This document shows positions 44,578 through 53,673 of a stretch of 64,000 nucleotides of DNA, in pieces. The translations under genes and the position numbers were made by a program. Positions within the stretch are counted from its first letter, which is position 1, and every line of letters starts with the position of its first letter. The notes under the pieces were generated by a model that did no database searches, was not told where the DNA came from, and worked only from the letters and a program-made list of their open reading frames with translations. The stretch lies in the NCBI GenBank assembly GCA_947494825.1, contig CANLWN010000004.1:310001-374000 (forward strand). The letters run 5' to 3'. Source of the stretch: an uncultured Flavobacteriaceae bacterium (lineage in GTDB: Bacteria > Bacteroidota > Bacteroidia > Flavobacteriales > Flavobacteriaceae).

Positions 44578-45504
44578 GTGAGCTTAAAGGTTAAAATACA
44601 GAAGCTGAAAAAGGAAAAGAACGCCGTGATTCTGGCACATTATTATCAGCGTCCCGAAATACAGGAAGCTGCGGATTATGTAGGGGATAGCTTGGGATTG
44701 GCCCAAATGGCCTCAAGGGCAAATGCAGATATCATTGTGTTTGCGGGGGTGCACTTTATGGCGGAGACGGCAAAGATCCTTAACCCTGCAAAGAAGGTGG
44801 TCTTACCAGATTTGAACGCAGGTTGTTCCCTGGCCGATTCCTGTCTGCCAAAAGCCTTTGCCGCCTTCAAAGTGGCCCATCCAGACCATGTGGTCATCAC
44901 TTACATCAACTGTTCGGCAGAGATCAAGGCCATGAGCGATTTGGTATGTACCTCTTCCAATGCCCTGAAAATGGTAAAATCCATACCGGCGGATAGGCCC
45001 ATTATTTTTGCTCCAGATCGAAACCTGGGGAAATACCTCATACAACAGACGGGCAGGGAGATGTTGCTATGGGACGGCAGTTGTATGGTACATGAAGCGT
45101 TCTGTGTGGATAAATTATTGGACCTCTGCCAAAAAAATCCGGATGCAGTGATCATTGCCCATCCGGAATCCGAAGAACACCTTTTAAAAACAGCGACATA
45201 TATTGGCTCTACAGCAGGGATGATACAGTATGTAAAAGCACATCCCGAAGAGAAATTTATTGTCGCTACCGAAGCTGGAATTTTACATGAAATGCAAAAG
45301 CAAGTACCGGGAACGGTATTGATTCCCGCACCCGCCATAGAAGATAACAGCTGCGCTTGTAGTGAGTGTGCCTATATGAAAGTGAATACGCTTCAGAAAT
45401 TATACGATTGCTTGCTTCACGAATGTCCACAAGTGGACGTTCCCAAAGATGTTAGGGAAAAAGCACTGTTTCCCATAGAACGAATGCTCCAACTTTCAAA
45501 ATAA
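44578..45504 (+). CDS. nadA: Quinolinate synthase
   Basis: A 308-residue [4Fe-4S] enzyme that condenses iminoaspartate with dihydroxyacetone phosphate to quinolinate, the second step of de novo NAD synthesis. [24 protein letters not shown] is the signature. The cluster cysteines are C83 (NAGCSLAD), C169 (DGSCMVH) and C264 (CAYMK); neighbours C259 and C261 are extra. The start codon is GTG. nadB follows 6 bp after the stop. The cluster is oxygen-sensitive, which fits control by the adjacent Rrf2 protein. Confidence 0.96.
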   Translation: MSLKVKIQKLKKEKNAVILAHYYQRPEIQEAADYVGDSLGLAQMASRANADIIVFAGVHFMAETAKILNPAKKVVLPDLNAGCSLADSCLPKAFAAFKVAHPDHVVITYINCSAEIKAMSDLVCTSSNALKMVKSIPADRPIIFAPDRNLGKYLIQQTGREMLLWDGSCMVHEAFCVDKLLDLCQKNPDAVIIAHPESEEHLLKTATYIGSTAGMIQYVKAHPEEKFIVATEAGILHEMQKQVPGTVLIPAPAIEDNSCACSECAYMKVNTLQKLYDCLLHECPQVDVPKDVREKALFPIERMLQLSK

Positions 45505-45510
45505 CAGCCA

Positions 45511-47094
45511 ATGATAACTGTAGATTATTTGGTCATCGGTTCCGGCATAGCAGGATTGACCTTTGCCGTAAAAATTGCGGAGAAATTTGAGGATAAAAAA
45601 GTATGCGTTGTAACCAAGGCCAGCGAAGATGAATCCAACACCAAGTATGCCCAGGGAGGTGTTGCGGTGGTACAGAATGCCCAGGAAGATTCCTTTCAGA
45701 AACACGTGCTGGATACTTTGATCGCCGGGGACCGCCTGTGCGATACACAGGTAGTGGAAATGGTGATAAAGGAGGGACCAAAAAGGCTGGACGACCTGAT
45801 GCGTTGGGGCACCAGTTTTGATTTGGACCATGCCGGTAAATTGGATTTGGGAAGGGAAGGCGGCCATTCGGAATATCGCATAGTCCATCACAAGGACATT
45901 ACGGGCCATGAGATAGAAACCACCCTGCTAAGACAGGTACATCAACTCTCCAATGTTACCGTATTAAACTATCATTTTGCCATAGACCTCATCACGGAAC
46001 ATCAATTGCAAATACCCGATCCGGAAAATATTTCGTGCTATGGGGCCTATCTTCTAAATCAAAAAACCGGAAATATTGAAACCATAAAAGCGGGTGCAAC
46101 GGTTTTGGCTACCGGGGGCATTGGCAAGACCTACGGTCATACCACCAACCCTATGGTTGCAACCGGGGATGGCATTGCCATGGCATATCGGGCAAAGGCC
46201 CGGATCTGTGACATGGAGTTTATCCAGTTTCACCCTACCGCATTATATGATGCGCAAGAAGGGCGAGCGTTCCTGATTTCTGAAGCTGTAAGGGGTTTTG
46301 GCGCCTATTTACGCAATACGGACGGGGATAGATTTATGCTCCATTACGATGAAAGGGCAGAGCTGGCCTCCAGGGACATTGTCTCTCGGGGTATAGATAG
46401 CCAACTCAAAAAAACGGGAGATCAATACGTGTATTTGGATTGCACCCATTTGGACATATCCAAATTCAAGGACCAATTCCCTACCATTTATGAAAAATGC
46501 CTATCAAAACATATCCATATGGAAAAGGACTGGATACCTGTGGTACCGGCATCCCATTATCTGTGTGGGGGCATCCTGGTGGATAAGGACGGGAAAACAT
46601 CGATCCGGAACCTCTTCGCCTGTGGCGAGTGTTCCAGGACCGGACTGCATGGCGCAAATAGGTTGGCGTCCAATTCCTTGTTGGAGGCATTGGTATATGC
46701 CCACAATATTTACGAATACCTCAGCTTAAATTCTGCTCAGCAAATACCGATAGCCATTCCTGATTGGAACGACAAGGGCACCGGTGTTACCGAGGAGCAT
46801 ATCATCATAACACATAACACCAGGGAATTGCAGGCCTTGATGAGGGATTATGTAGGTATAGTACGTAGCAATCATCGCTTGGAAAAGGCAAAGGAACGTT
46901 TGGATCTGATGTATAGGGAGGTAGAGGAGTTTTACAAAGTGTCCAAAGTGAATTCCGCCTTATGCGAATTGCGAAATATGATCAATGTGGCACACTTGAT
47001 CATCGGTCAGTCCTTGGAAAGAAAGGAGAACCGCGGAGGATTTTTTAATAGCGATAATGTAGTCTTAAAAACAAAAGTGAACGAAATACTATGA
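45511..47094 (+). CDS. nadB: L-aspartate oxidase
   Basis: A 527-residue FAD enzyme that oxidises L-aspartate to iminoaspartate, feeding NadA. The FAD motif VIGSGIAGLTFAVKIAE is at residues 6-22. The succinate-dehydrogenase-like flavoprotein signatures are present: TKYAQGGVAVVQ, GGHSEYRIVHHKDITG, VLATGGIGKTYGHTTNP, DMEFIQFHPTAL, and near the end CGECSRTGLHGANRLASNSLLEALVYA. It can use oxygen or fumarate as acceptor in related enzymes, so it works in anoxic cells too. It is co-transcribed with nadA (6 bp) and followed after 3 bp by the thioredoxin-like gene. Confidence 0.96.
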   Translation: MITVDYLVIGSGIAGLTFAVKIAEKFEDKKVCVVTKASEDESNTKYAQGGVAVVQNAQEDSFQKHVLDTLIAGDRLCDTQVVEMVIKEGPKRLDDLMRWGTSFDLDHAGKLDLGREGGHSEYRIVHHKDITGHEIETTLLRQVHQLSNVTVLNYHFAIDLITEHQLQIPDPENISCYGAYLLNQKTGNIETIKAGATVLATGGIGKTYGHTTNPMVATGDGIAMAYRAKARICDMEFIQFHPTALYDAQEGRAFLISEAVRGFGAYLRNTDGDRFMLHYDERAELASRDIVSRGIDSQLKKTGDQYVYLDCTHLDISKFKDQFPTIYEKCLSKHIHMEKDWIPVVPASHYLCGGILVDKDGKTSIRNLFACGECSRTGLHGANRLASNSLLEALVYAHNIYEYLSLNSAQQIPIAIPDWNDKGTGVTEEHIIITHNTRELQALMRDYVGIVRSNHRLEKAKERLDLMYREVEEFYKVSKVNSALCELRNMINVAHLIIGQSLERKENRGGFFNSDNVVLKTKVNEIL

Positions 47095-47097
47095 CAT

Positions 47098-47727
47098 ATG
47101 ATCAATGAAGTAATTAAAGGCGCCATGCCTAAAAGCTGTACGTACCAGGAATATATAAAATGGGTTAACCAGCTTGTTGCGGAAGAAAGGACAGGCGGCC
47201 CGGAACAGACCAAACAGCGCATAGATTTTACCAAATTGAACGCCAGTAGGATGCGAAGGTTGGATAAGACCCTGACAATACCGGAGCGAGCACTACAAAC
47301 GTTTAAGGGCCTAGCGGAAAAACAGACCTGGTTGGTGTTTTTGGAAAGTTGGTGTGCAGACGGAGCGCAAACCATCCCAATCTTGAATAAAATTGCACAA
47401 GAAGTACCTGGCATCGACCTTAAAATTTTGTTACGGGACGAACATGCGGAGTTGATGGACCATTTTTTGACCAATGGAACCCGATCCATTCCAAAGCTTG
47501 TAATCCTGGATGGGGAATATAATGTTGTGAACACCTGGGGCCCACGCTCAAAAAAGGCAACAAAACTAGTGATGGCCCACAAGGCCCAACATGGAAAAAT
47601 CAACGATACGTTCAAGGAGGAATTACAGCGTTGGTACAACAAAGACTTGGGAGCAGCAATTATTGAAGATCTGGCGGAAATGGCAGAATTTGGACATTCC
47701 CTGTATTTTGGGAAGGCTGCAAAATAA
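47098..47727 (+). CDS. Thioredoxin-like protein with single active-site cysteine
   Basis: A 209-residue cytoplasmic protein with a thioredoxin fold in its second half. The usual WCxxC is reduced to WCADG in VFLESWCADGAQTIP (about residues 82-96), so only the first cysteine remains. The cis-proline loop is present (TRSIPKLVILD). The family is common in Bacteroidota as small thioredoxin family proteins with unknown partners. It is the third gene of the nadAB operon (3 bp), so it may serve redox upkeep of NadA's cysteines; this is a guess from position. It ends 13 bp before the convergent dinB-like gene. Confidence 0.75.
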   Translation: MINEVIKGAMPKSCTYQEYIKWVNQLVAEERTGGPEQTKQRIDFTKLNASRMRRLDKTLTIPERALQTFKGLAEKQTWLVFLESWCADGAQTIPILNKIAQEVPGIDLKILLRDEHAELMDHFLTNGTRSIPKLVILDGEYNVVNTWGPRSKKATKLVMAHKAQHGKINDTFKEELQRWYNKDLGAAIIEDLAEMAEFGHSLYFGKAAK

Positions 47728-47740
47728 GAAGCTCAGGACT

Positions 47741-48232
47741 TTACTGGACGTTTTGATCTTGTGTTCTGTATTGCAAGGTGGAGGGCGCAACGCCAAAGGA
47801 GTCTGGCAATACGATATCGGTGAGTTGTTCAATACCTATTTTTATCAATGCCAGATGGTGTATGGTATGCTCCAGATTGTACATTAGCTCGCGATGGTAG
47901 TTGGACTTCAATTTGGTTAGACGCCCGTTCAATTCATAATAGATCAATAGCCTTCTTTGAGGGCGCTCAAGGGCGTTTTGAATCCGCAGCAATCGGTCTA
48001 TCGCAAAATGTACGTCTAGCTCAATGCGTTGATCTCTTTTTCGCCTGTCGTAAAAAACAGCAGCCGTTTCATAACCGGCCAAAAGGCATTGATAAAATTC
48101 TATAATATGCCTAGTGTGCTGTCCTATGCTGGCATGGGACAGGAGGTTGCAGGGTCGGTCATAGCAATCTTTGGGAAGTTGCAACAGCACCTGCTTAAGT
48201 TGCTCCAAAATCTGTATGGAAGACGCAAACAT
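47741..48232 (-). CDS. DinB-family protein
   Basis: A 163-residue four-helix protein of the DinB/YfiT superfamily, which uses a metal held by three histidines, often as a thiol-dependent transferase. Candidate ligands are H39 or H42 (IGQHTRHIIEFY) and H122, H125 or H126 (LEHTIHHLALIKIG). The substrate is unknown. It is a single gene facing the nad operon. The 234 bp between its start and the YceI stop contain no gene. Confidence 0.82.
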   Translation of the reverse strand: MFASSIQILEQLKQVLLQLPKDCYDRPCNLLSHASIGQHTRHIIEFYQCLLAGYETAAVFYDRRKRDQRIELDVHFAIDRLLRIQNALERPQRRLLIYYELNGRLTKLKSNYHRELMYNLEHTIHHLALIKIGIEQLTDIVLPDSFGVAPSTLQYRTQDQNVQ

Positions 48233-48466
48233 AGTTTAGGCTTTTTTTCTACAAATACAACAGCCGGAACAGCCGATATTCTGGCGGACGTTTCAACTCA
48301 TGACATATAAAATATAGTGAGCACAGTTAAAAAGATATCGTATATCCCATACTGCGAAACATCCATAACAACTCTAAAACACAAAACCATCAATAATCAA
48401 AAATATGAACATCGAATTGTGCTGCCCAGCTGCTGTTTTTTGTACTATTTTAAACGTTACTATGTA

Positions 48467-49030
48467 TTATTCCTTTGTATAGACCGCTTTTACGGTCACT
48501 TCCACTTCCTTGGCTACGTTGGTAGATGGTTTGCCCTTGGTAAAGGTGATGCCATAATCAGCCAGGACCACCATCATTTTTGATTCCAGGGACACGGTCC
48601 CACCAGCAACCGTAAGCGTTGCCTTTTCGTTCATGGGTTTGGTTTCGCCCTTAATATTCAACGCTCCTGCCACCGCAGCCTCGTAAGTACCGTCCTGGCT
48701 AAAATCAACACTTTCCAGATTGGTAATCTTTCCGGTAAACTTTGCCTTGGGAAATTTCTTGGTGTTCAAAAAGCCTTTGCTATTAAAATGTTTTTGCATG
48801 AGGGCCTTCTCAAATTCAAAGCTTTGCATGGGCACGGAATACACCAGATCGCCCGTTTCCGTATCAAGCGTGCTCACCACCTTGTAGTTGTTCGCCGTAA
48901 TGTCCTCCAAGGCCGTATGCGAAAAGAAGCTGATGTGTGCATCCTTGCTCACCAATTTGCCCATTAGGGGCTTAAAGGCCATGAATACCAAAGCTATTGA
49001 TACCATAGCCATTACCGATAGTTTGTTCAT
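48467..49030 (-). CDS. YceI-family lipocalin-like protein
   Basis: A 187-residue exported protein with an N-terminal signal (VMAMVSIALVFMAFKPLMGKL). The YceI beta-barrel is recognised by DAHISFFSHTALEDITANNYKV near the N-terminus, FEFEKALMQKHFNSKGFLNTKKFPKAKFTG in the middle, and DYGITFTKGKPSTNVAKEVEVTVKA at the end. These proteins bind isoprenoid or other lipids in the periplasm. The OB-fold gene lies 34 bp upstream in the same orientation, so the two probably form an operon. Confidence 0.92.
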   Translation of the reverse strand: MNKLSVMAMVSIALVFMAFKPLMGKLVSKDAHISFFSHTALEDITANNYKVVSTLDTETGDLVYSVPMQSFEFEKALMQKHFNSKGFLNTKKFPKAKFTGKITNLESVDFSQDGTYEAAVAGALNIKGETKPMNEKATLTVAGGTVSLESKMMVVLADYGITFTKGKPSTNVAKEVEVTVKAVYTKE

Positions 49031-49064
49031 TTTTACTTGCTTTTAAAAGGTTACTATTTGATAT

Positions 49065-49547
49065 TTATTTTTCGATTACATCACATTTTTCCATGATCAC
49101 GTCCTCATAAAGATCCAGATCCTCGTCAAAACCTGCACCGGAGCGTATAACACCTTTTACGGTAATGGTATGGCCTATATCCAAATTTTCCACCTTCTTG
49201 CCCGTGGCTTCGGTAAAGGTGCAGCTTACCCCAGCATGTTCGGTAGCTTCCTTGAGCAGGACCACTTTCTGTTGGTTCAGGTCCTCGCGGATGGAGAATA
49301 TTTTTCCGGTGACAGCCAATATTTTTGAATCCCCTTCCTCCTGAAGGTATTTGTCGTTTGCCGAAGGGGCATCGGCCAAATATTGGTTTACAATTTCTGT
49401 TGACGATAAACGGAAATCTATCTGCGCAGCTTGCACATCCCGGTGGGGCAGGTTAAACATATAATAGGCAATACCAAGCGCCACTAGTACGCCGATACCG
49501 AGCGTGCCGGAGATTATTTTAGTGGTCCTTTTTATCATTGTGCCCAT
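49065..49547 (-). CDS. Membrane-anchored OB-fold (tRNA_anti-like) protein
   Basis: A 160-residue protein with one N-terminal membrane helix (IISGTLGIGVLVALGIAYYMF) and a periplasmic domain (KILAVTGKIFSIREDLNQQKVVLLKE, GHTITVKGVIRSGAGFDEDLD) with the beta-rich pattern of an OB-fold. I start it at the ATG at 49547; a second ATG three codons in is also possible. The open frame reaches 49673 but that part is not signal-like. Proteins of this type often sit beside YceI in flavobacteria. Function unknown. Confidence 0.7.
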   Translation of the reverse strand: MGTMIKRTTKIISGTLGIGVLVALGIAYYMFNLPHRDVQAAQIDFRLSSTEIVNQYLADAPSANDKYLQEEGDSKILAVTGKIFSIREDLNQQKVVLLKEATEHAGVSCTFTEATGKKVENLDIGHTITVKGVIRSGAGFDEDLDLYEDVIMEKCDVIEK

Positions 49548-49783
49548 AGATTTTGCGAACGAATAGACGTAGATCCTTACAATCCTGACAGGGGACGCGG
49601 TATTTTTTCGGACTATGAGAACCACATGGAACAATCCCAGATTGTAGCGCAATCCATCTCCTTGAGTGCACAAAAAGGGTTTTTAAAGCACCAGGAAGTG
49701 GGAACAGGGCGCTAATTTCTGAAAGTTAAGGCGTTATTTACCGACCTTAATTACAGAGATGTTGTCTTAATCGATTAAACGCC

Positions 49784-50347
49784 ATGCCACACGATGTCGA
49801 AAGTTGGTTCCATAAGTATTCGGATGAACTGTTCCGATGGAGCTTTTATAAAACATCGTCCAGGGAAATAGCGGAAGATTTGGTGCAGGAAACCTTCTTG
49901 GCCGCCGTAAAAAATCACAAAAACTTCGAGGAAAAAGCGTCGGCAAAGACCTGGTTGTTCTCCATACTGAACCATAAGATAATTGACTACTACAGAAAAA
50001 AGGTCAAAAGCATCACGGTTGACGGAACCCGGGCCGAACAGAACTTTGTACAACAGACCGATTCCCATTTTGATGCCCACCAACGATGGACCTTGTCCAA
50101 GGGAGCGGTATTATGGGAAGAGGAATCACATCTGTTGGACAATATGGAATTCAGGAAGGTAATGGGCAGTTGTATGGCAGAACTCCCGGAAAACTGGCGT
50201 TTGGTCATCACCTCCAAGTATCTGTTGAACAAGAAGGGTCAAGAGATCTGTCAGGAACTAAAGGTAACGCCGTCCAATTATTGGCAAATGGTACATCGGG
50301 CGAAATTAATGCTCAAAAAATGCATTGATCGCCTTTGGAAACGCTAA
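49784..50347 (+). CDS. ECF-type RNA polymerase sigma factor
   Basis: A 187-residue sigma-70 family protein with region 2 (WSFYKTSSREIAEDLVQETFLAAVKN, then SAKTWLFSILNHKIIDYYRKK) and region 4 (LPENWRLVITSKYLLNKKGQEICQELKVTPSNYWQMVHRAKLMLKKCID). The helix-turn-helix SNYWQMVHRAKLML is typical for ECF factors with a zinc anti-sigma partner. It is followed by that partner, whose start at 50368 is 20 bp downstream. Regulon and signal are not known from this window. Confidence 0.93.
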   Translation: MPHDVESWFHKYSDELFRWSFYKTSSREIAEDLVQETFLAAVKNHKNFEEKASAKTWLFSILNHKIIDYYRKKVKSITVDGTRAEQNFVQQTDSHFDAHQRWTLSKGAVLWEEESHLLDNMEFRKVMGSCMAELPENWRLVITSKYLLNKKGQEICQELKVTPSNYWQMVHRAKLMLKKCIDRLWKR

Positions 50348-50367
50348 ATCTTCAAACTCGTTTCGGT

Positions 50368-50646
50368 ATGGTCAAAACGCTTATGAACATCATGTTCCTC
50401 TCCTGCAAGCAGGTTACGGAGCTGGTCGAAAAAAAACAGCTCGTGGGCTTGTCGACAATCGAAAGCATGCGGTTCAGATTGCATGTGGTCATGTGCGCTG
50501 CCTGCAAATCCTACGAAAGACAATCCCTCTTGATCGAACAAGCCCTAAAGCGAATGATACAAGTCTCCCGATCGGATAAGGATGCGGCCCAACTGCACCC
50601 TGACACTAAACTGAAAATCCTGGAAAAAATAAAAACATCGAAATAA
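50368..50646 (+). CDS. Zinc-binding anti-sigma factor-like protein
   Basis: A 92-residue soluble protein. It carries the zinc anti-sigma signature H39-x3-C43-x2-C46 (RLHVVMCAACKSYER) preceded by SCKQVTELVEKK, as in short anti-sigma domains. There is no membrane helix. It directly follows the ECF sigma gene, so it most likely binds and inhibits it. The open frame begins at 50335 with a TTG that overlaps the sigma gene; the ATG at 50368 is preferred. Confidence 0.78.
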   Translation: MVKTLMNIMFLSCKQVTELVEKKQLVGLSTIESMRFRLHVVMCAACKSYERQSLLIEQALKRMIQVSRSDKDAAQLHPDTKLKILEKIKTSK

Positions 50647-50654
50647 CGGCTTTC

Positions 50655-51446
50655 CTATTTTAAAGGCGAAAACGATGTGGGATTCAGCAGCACATGGACC
50701 AAGGAATCGACCAAAGGACCGTCCTTTCTGGAATTGGCGTAGGCCGACTTCCAATTGGGATCTTCCCCAAAGCGCTTCCAGGCCTCTTTTCTTTCAAGGG
50801 TGTCCGGAAAACTTATGAGATAAACCAGAGTATTGTTGAACCCTTCCTGGCCTTCGTCCAAATCAAAGTACGCAATATTTGTCATCCCATTGTTGGTAAA
50901 TATATCGAGCGTATGGTCCTTAAAACGGGCGTTGAGATTATCGAGTTTGCCTGTATGCGTATAATAGGTTCTAAGGGAAAAAACACGCGGGCCCTTATCC
51001 TCCTTTTTAAGTGGTGGGGAATAATCGGTATAATTTAAAAACAGCTGATCTACGGAGTCTACCAATTTTCCTTCAACAATGGAATTGGCATAGGCCTGCT
51101 TCCATTCGGGATCGTCCCTGAACGATGCCCAAGCTGAGTCCCTCTGCCCCTTACTTTCATAGCCAAGCAGATAAACGAGCTTGTTTTCGGTGTTCTCTAT
51201 CGGTGTCCAATAACCCATGTTCAGCATGCCGTTTTTTTCAAAAATCTTTAGGGTGTAGTCCTCGAACCTTTTCAAAAGAGCGTTCAACTTATTAGGGGCG
51301 GCGTAATAGGTCCTAAGCTCAAAGAAGACTGGATCTGTCATTTCATCGGCAGGCATTGCCTCCGTCGCCGTGCGCTGCATTTTTGATTTGTTCGATGGCT
51401 TGCACGCCACCAGGCAAAGGAGCAATAGAAAGGATAAATATTTCAA
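50655..51446 (-). CDS. NIPSNAP family protein with two tandem domains, lipoprotein
   Basis: A 263-residue lipoprotein with the signal ending LLLLCLVAC. Two NIPSNAP (dimeric ferredoxin-like) domains lie in tandem: FFELRTYYAAPNKLNALLKRFEDYTLKIFEKNGM with WASFRDDPEWKQAYANS, then VFSLRTYYTHTGKLDNLNARFKDHTLDIFTNNGM with WKRFGEDPNWKSAYANS. No ATG precedes the signal. The TTG at 51446 fits the signal best; the frame opens at another TTG at 51473. Family members often belong to sugar or lipid modules, but the role is unknown. It is convergent with the anti-sigma gene (8 bp). Confidence 0.85.
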   Translation of the reverse strand: MKYLSFLLLLCLVACKPSNKSKMQRTATEAMPADEMTDPVFFELRTYYAAPNKLNALLKRFEDYTLKIFEKNGMLNMGYWTPIENTENKLVYLLGYESKGQRDSAWASFRDDPEWKQAYANSIVEGKLVDSVDQLFLNYTDYSPPLKKEDKGPRVFSLRTYYTHTGKLDNLNARFKDHTLDIFTNNGMTNIAYFDLDEGQEGFNNTLVYLISFPDTLERKEAWKRFGEDPNWKSAYANSRKDGPLVDSLVHVLLNPTSFSPLK

Positions 51447-51659
51447 AACGTTAGCGATTAGGGTTGTTGCCAAAAAGATACAGATAAATACGTTAAAAAA
51501 GGTACCTAAACCCCTTTACTCGCGCCTTCCTTTAGAAAATGAGAAGGAAAGGACATTTTTTGCTATAGAAGTTAGCGCAAAAACAGATAATTTTAGGGAT
51601 TGACAAAGAAGCGCCTCCACAGGCCGCTCAATTACGACCCAAAAAAGAGTAAAAGTACT

Positions 51660-52421
51660 ATGGGAGCATTAAAGGACCGGGTAATAATCGTCACTGGGGC
51701 CACCAGTGGTATGGGCAGGGCCATGGCGAAAACCTTTGCCGAGGAAGGGGCAAGTCTTGTCATTGCCGGACGTAACCGGGAACGTGGGGAGTCCTTATTG
51801 GCGGAACTGCAGCAGATTCATCCCAATAGCGCCTTGGTCTGTGGCGATATTGGCACTCCGGATACCAACAAAGAGTTGGTGGAGACCGCGGTGGACCGCT
51901 TTGGAAAATTGGACACCATCGTCGCCAATGCAGGGGTACTTGGCCTGGGGGAGGTCACTTCCCTTTCCATCGAATCTTGGCACGAAACGCTGAACACCAA
52001 TCTTAGCTCACTCTTTTATCTTGCCAAATACGCTTTGCCCCATATGCTCAAAAATAAATTCGGGATAGTATTGGCCAATGCCTCCATAGCGGCCTTTAAG
52101 GCCTTCCCCAAACACCCGGCATACTGTGCTTCCAAGGCGGCCCAGGTGGCTTTGATAAAGCAGATGGCCAAGGACTATGGCCCTTTGGTACGGGCCAACG
52201 CGATATGTCCGGGTCCTGTAGACACCCCGTTGATATGGGACTCTGCCAAAGCTTTTGAATTTCCGCAGGAGGCTGTGGCCCAGGCCGCAGAGGCTACGCT
52301 GGTACAGCGGCTTGGAACTCCCGATGATATTGCCAAGCTGGCCCTGTTCCTTTTGTCCGAGAACGCTTCCTTTATTACGGGATCCACAATAAACATTGAT
52401 GGAGGGATAATGGTGGGGTAA
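51660..52421 (+). CDS. Short-chain dehydrogenase/reductase
   Basis: A 253-residue NAD(P)-dependent oxidoreductase. The cofactor motif VTGATSGMGRAMA, NAG loop (IVANAGVLGLGE), active-site serine region (VLANASIA) and YxxxK (PAYCASKAA) are present, followed by PGPVDTPL and the C-terminal GSTINIDGGIM. The start at 51660 (MGALKDRVIIVTGA) matches relatives; the frame opens at a TTG at 51600. It is followed by a Gfo/Idh/MocA enzyme, so it may act on a polyol or sugar. The 213 bp between it and the NIPSNAP gene hold no gene. Confidence 0.9.
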   Translation: MGALKDRVIIVTGATSGMGRAMAKTFAEEGASLVIAGRNRERGESLLAELQQIHPNSALVCGDIGTPDTNKELVETAVDRFGKLDTIVANAGVLGLGEVTSLSIESWHETLNTNLSSLFYLAKYALPHMLKNKFGIVLANASIAAFKAFPKHPAYCASKAAQVALIKQMAKDYGPLVRANAICPGPVDTPLIWDSAKAFEFPQEAVAQAAEATLVQRLGTPDDIAKLALFLLSENASFITGSTINIDGGIMVG

Positions 52422-52457
52422 AGCATGTTGGGGTGAGGCCAGGTTCTGGATGAATAG

Positions 52458-52483
52458 TGGATTCCTGCCTTCGCAGGAATCCA
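52458..52483. repeat. Perfect 11-bp-stem palindrome
   Basis: TGGATTCCTGC and its complement flank a CTTC loop. It is not followed by a T-run, so it is more like a dispersed palindromic unit than a terminator. Related words (GGATTCC, GGAATGAC) recur in the repeat island at 56660-56853. Confidence 0.6.
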
Positions 52484-52539
52484 GAAAATAGGCCTAAGCG
52501 ACTATTCGATCCAACAGGGACCAAAATAAAAAGAAACAA

Positions 52540-53601
52540 ATGAAAACGTATAGTGTATTGGTGGCGGGCTGCGGTAACATGGGAACTTCCCATGCAAGGG
52601 CGTACCACAAACTTGACAAATTTACCATAGTAGGCCTGGTAAGCCGCAATCCCGAAAGCCGCGATAAACTGTCCCGGGAATTGGGCGGATTGCCGACCTT
52701 TTCCGATTTTGACGAGGCCTTAAAAGCCACCGCCCCCGAGGTCGTTTCCATAAACACCTACCCGGAAACCCATGCAGATTACGTTCGGAAAAGCCTTAGG
52801 GCCGGAGCACATGTCTTTGTGGAAAAGCCCTTGGCCACCACGGTTGCGGAGGCAAAAGAACTGGCAGCACTGGCCCAGACCGTGGACCGCAAGATGGTGA
52901 TTGGTTACATTTTACGGGTGCATCCGGCCTGGAGCAAATTCGTTGCCCTGGCCCGCTCCCTGGGAAAGCCCCTGGTGATGCGGATGAACCTGAACCAACA
53001 AAGTTCAGGAAACCAATGGATTACCCATAAAAATTTGATGAACTCCATGTCGCCTATCGTAGATTGCGGAGTGCACTATGTTGATATCATGTGCCAAATG
53101 ACAATGGCAAAACCGGTAAAGGTAAGTGCTATTGGTGCCAGATTAAGCGATGAAATTGACGTGGAAATGTATAATTATGGGCAATTGCAGGTGACCTTCG
53201 AAGATGGCTCGGTAGGCTGGTACGAGGCCGGCTGGGGACCCATGATCAGCGAAACCGCTTTTTTTGTCAAGGACGTAATGGGGCCAAAGGGAAGTGTGAG
53301 CATTGTGGAAAAAACGGATGCGGAATCCGATAATATCGAAGGACATACCCAAACGGGCTGTCTGCAGATACACCATGGACAATTGGATGAAAAAGGGGTT
53401 TTTACCAAACCCGACGAATTCCTGTACACGGACGATGAACCGGACCACGACGCGCTCTGCCAAATGGAGCAGGAGTTCCTGTTAAATGCCATAGAACAGT
53501 CCCTGGACCTATCGGACCATATTGGGGATGCGATCAGCAGTTTGCAGGTGGTGCTAGCTGCAGATGAATCTGTCAGGACAGGAAAGACCATATTGTTGTA
53601 G
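52540..53601 (+). CDS. Gfo/Idh/MocA family oxidoreductase
   Basis: A 353-residue NAD(P)-dependent oxidoreductase. Rossmann motif VLVAGCGNMGTSHARAYHKL at residues 6-25, EVVSINTYPETHADY, and the catalytic-lysine signature HVFVEKPLATTVAEA. The C-terminal domain contains the SPIVDCGVHYVDIM segment with the metal/substrate histidine. These enzymes oxidise or reduce sugars, including formation of 3-keto sugars. That would suit the DUF1080 protein at 57261, a family that includes 3-keto-disaccharide hydrolases. The start is ATG at 52540. Confidence 0.9.
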   Translation: MKTYSVLVAGCGNMGTSHARAYHKLDKFTIVGLVSRNPESRDKLSRELGGLPTFSDFDEALKATAPEVVSINTYPETHADYVRKSLRAGAHVFVEKPLATTVAEAKELAALAQTVDRKMVIGYILRVHPAWSKFVALARSLGKPLVMRMNLNQQSSGNQWITHKNLMNSMSPIVDCGVHYVDIMCQMTMAKPVKVSAIGARLSDEIDVEMYNYGQLQVTFEDGSVGWYEAGWGPMISETAFFVKDVMGPKGSVSIVEKTDAESDNIEGHTQTGCLQIHHGQLDEKGVFTKPDEFLYTDDEPDHDALCQMEQEFLLNAIEQSLDLSDHIGDAISSLQVVLAADESVRTGKTILL

Positions 53602-53673
53602 CAAGGAAGCTCTAAAGGGGCAATTGAAATAGTACAAGTTTAGGGTAAATGAAGAAGAACAGAAACAACACTT

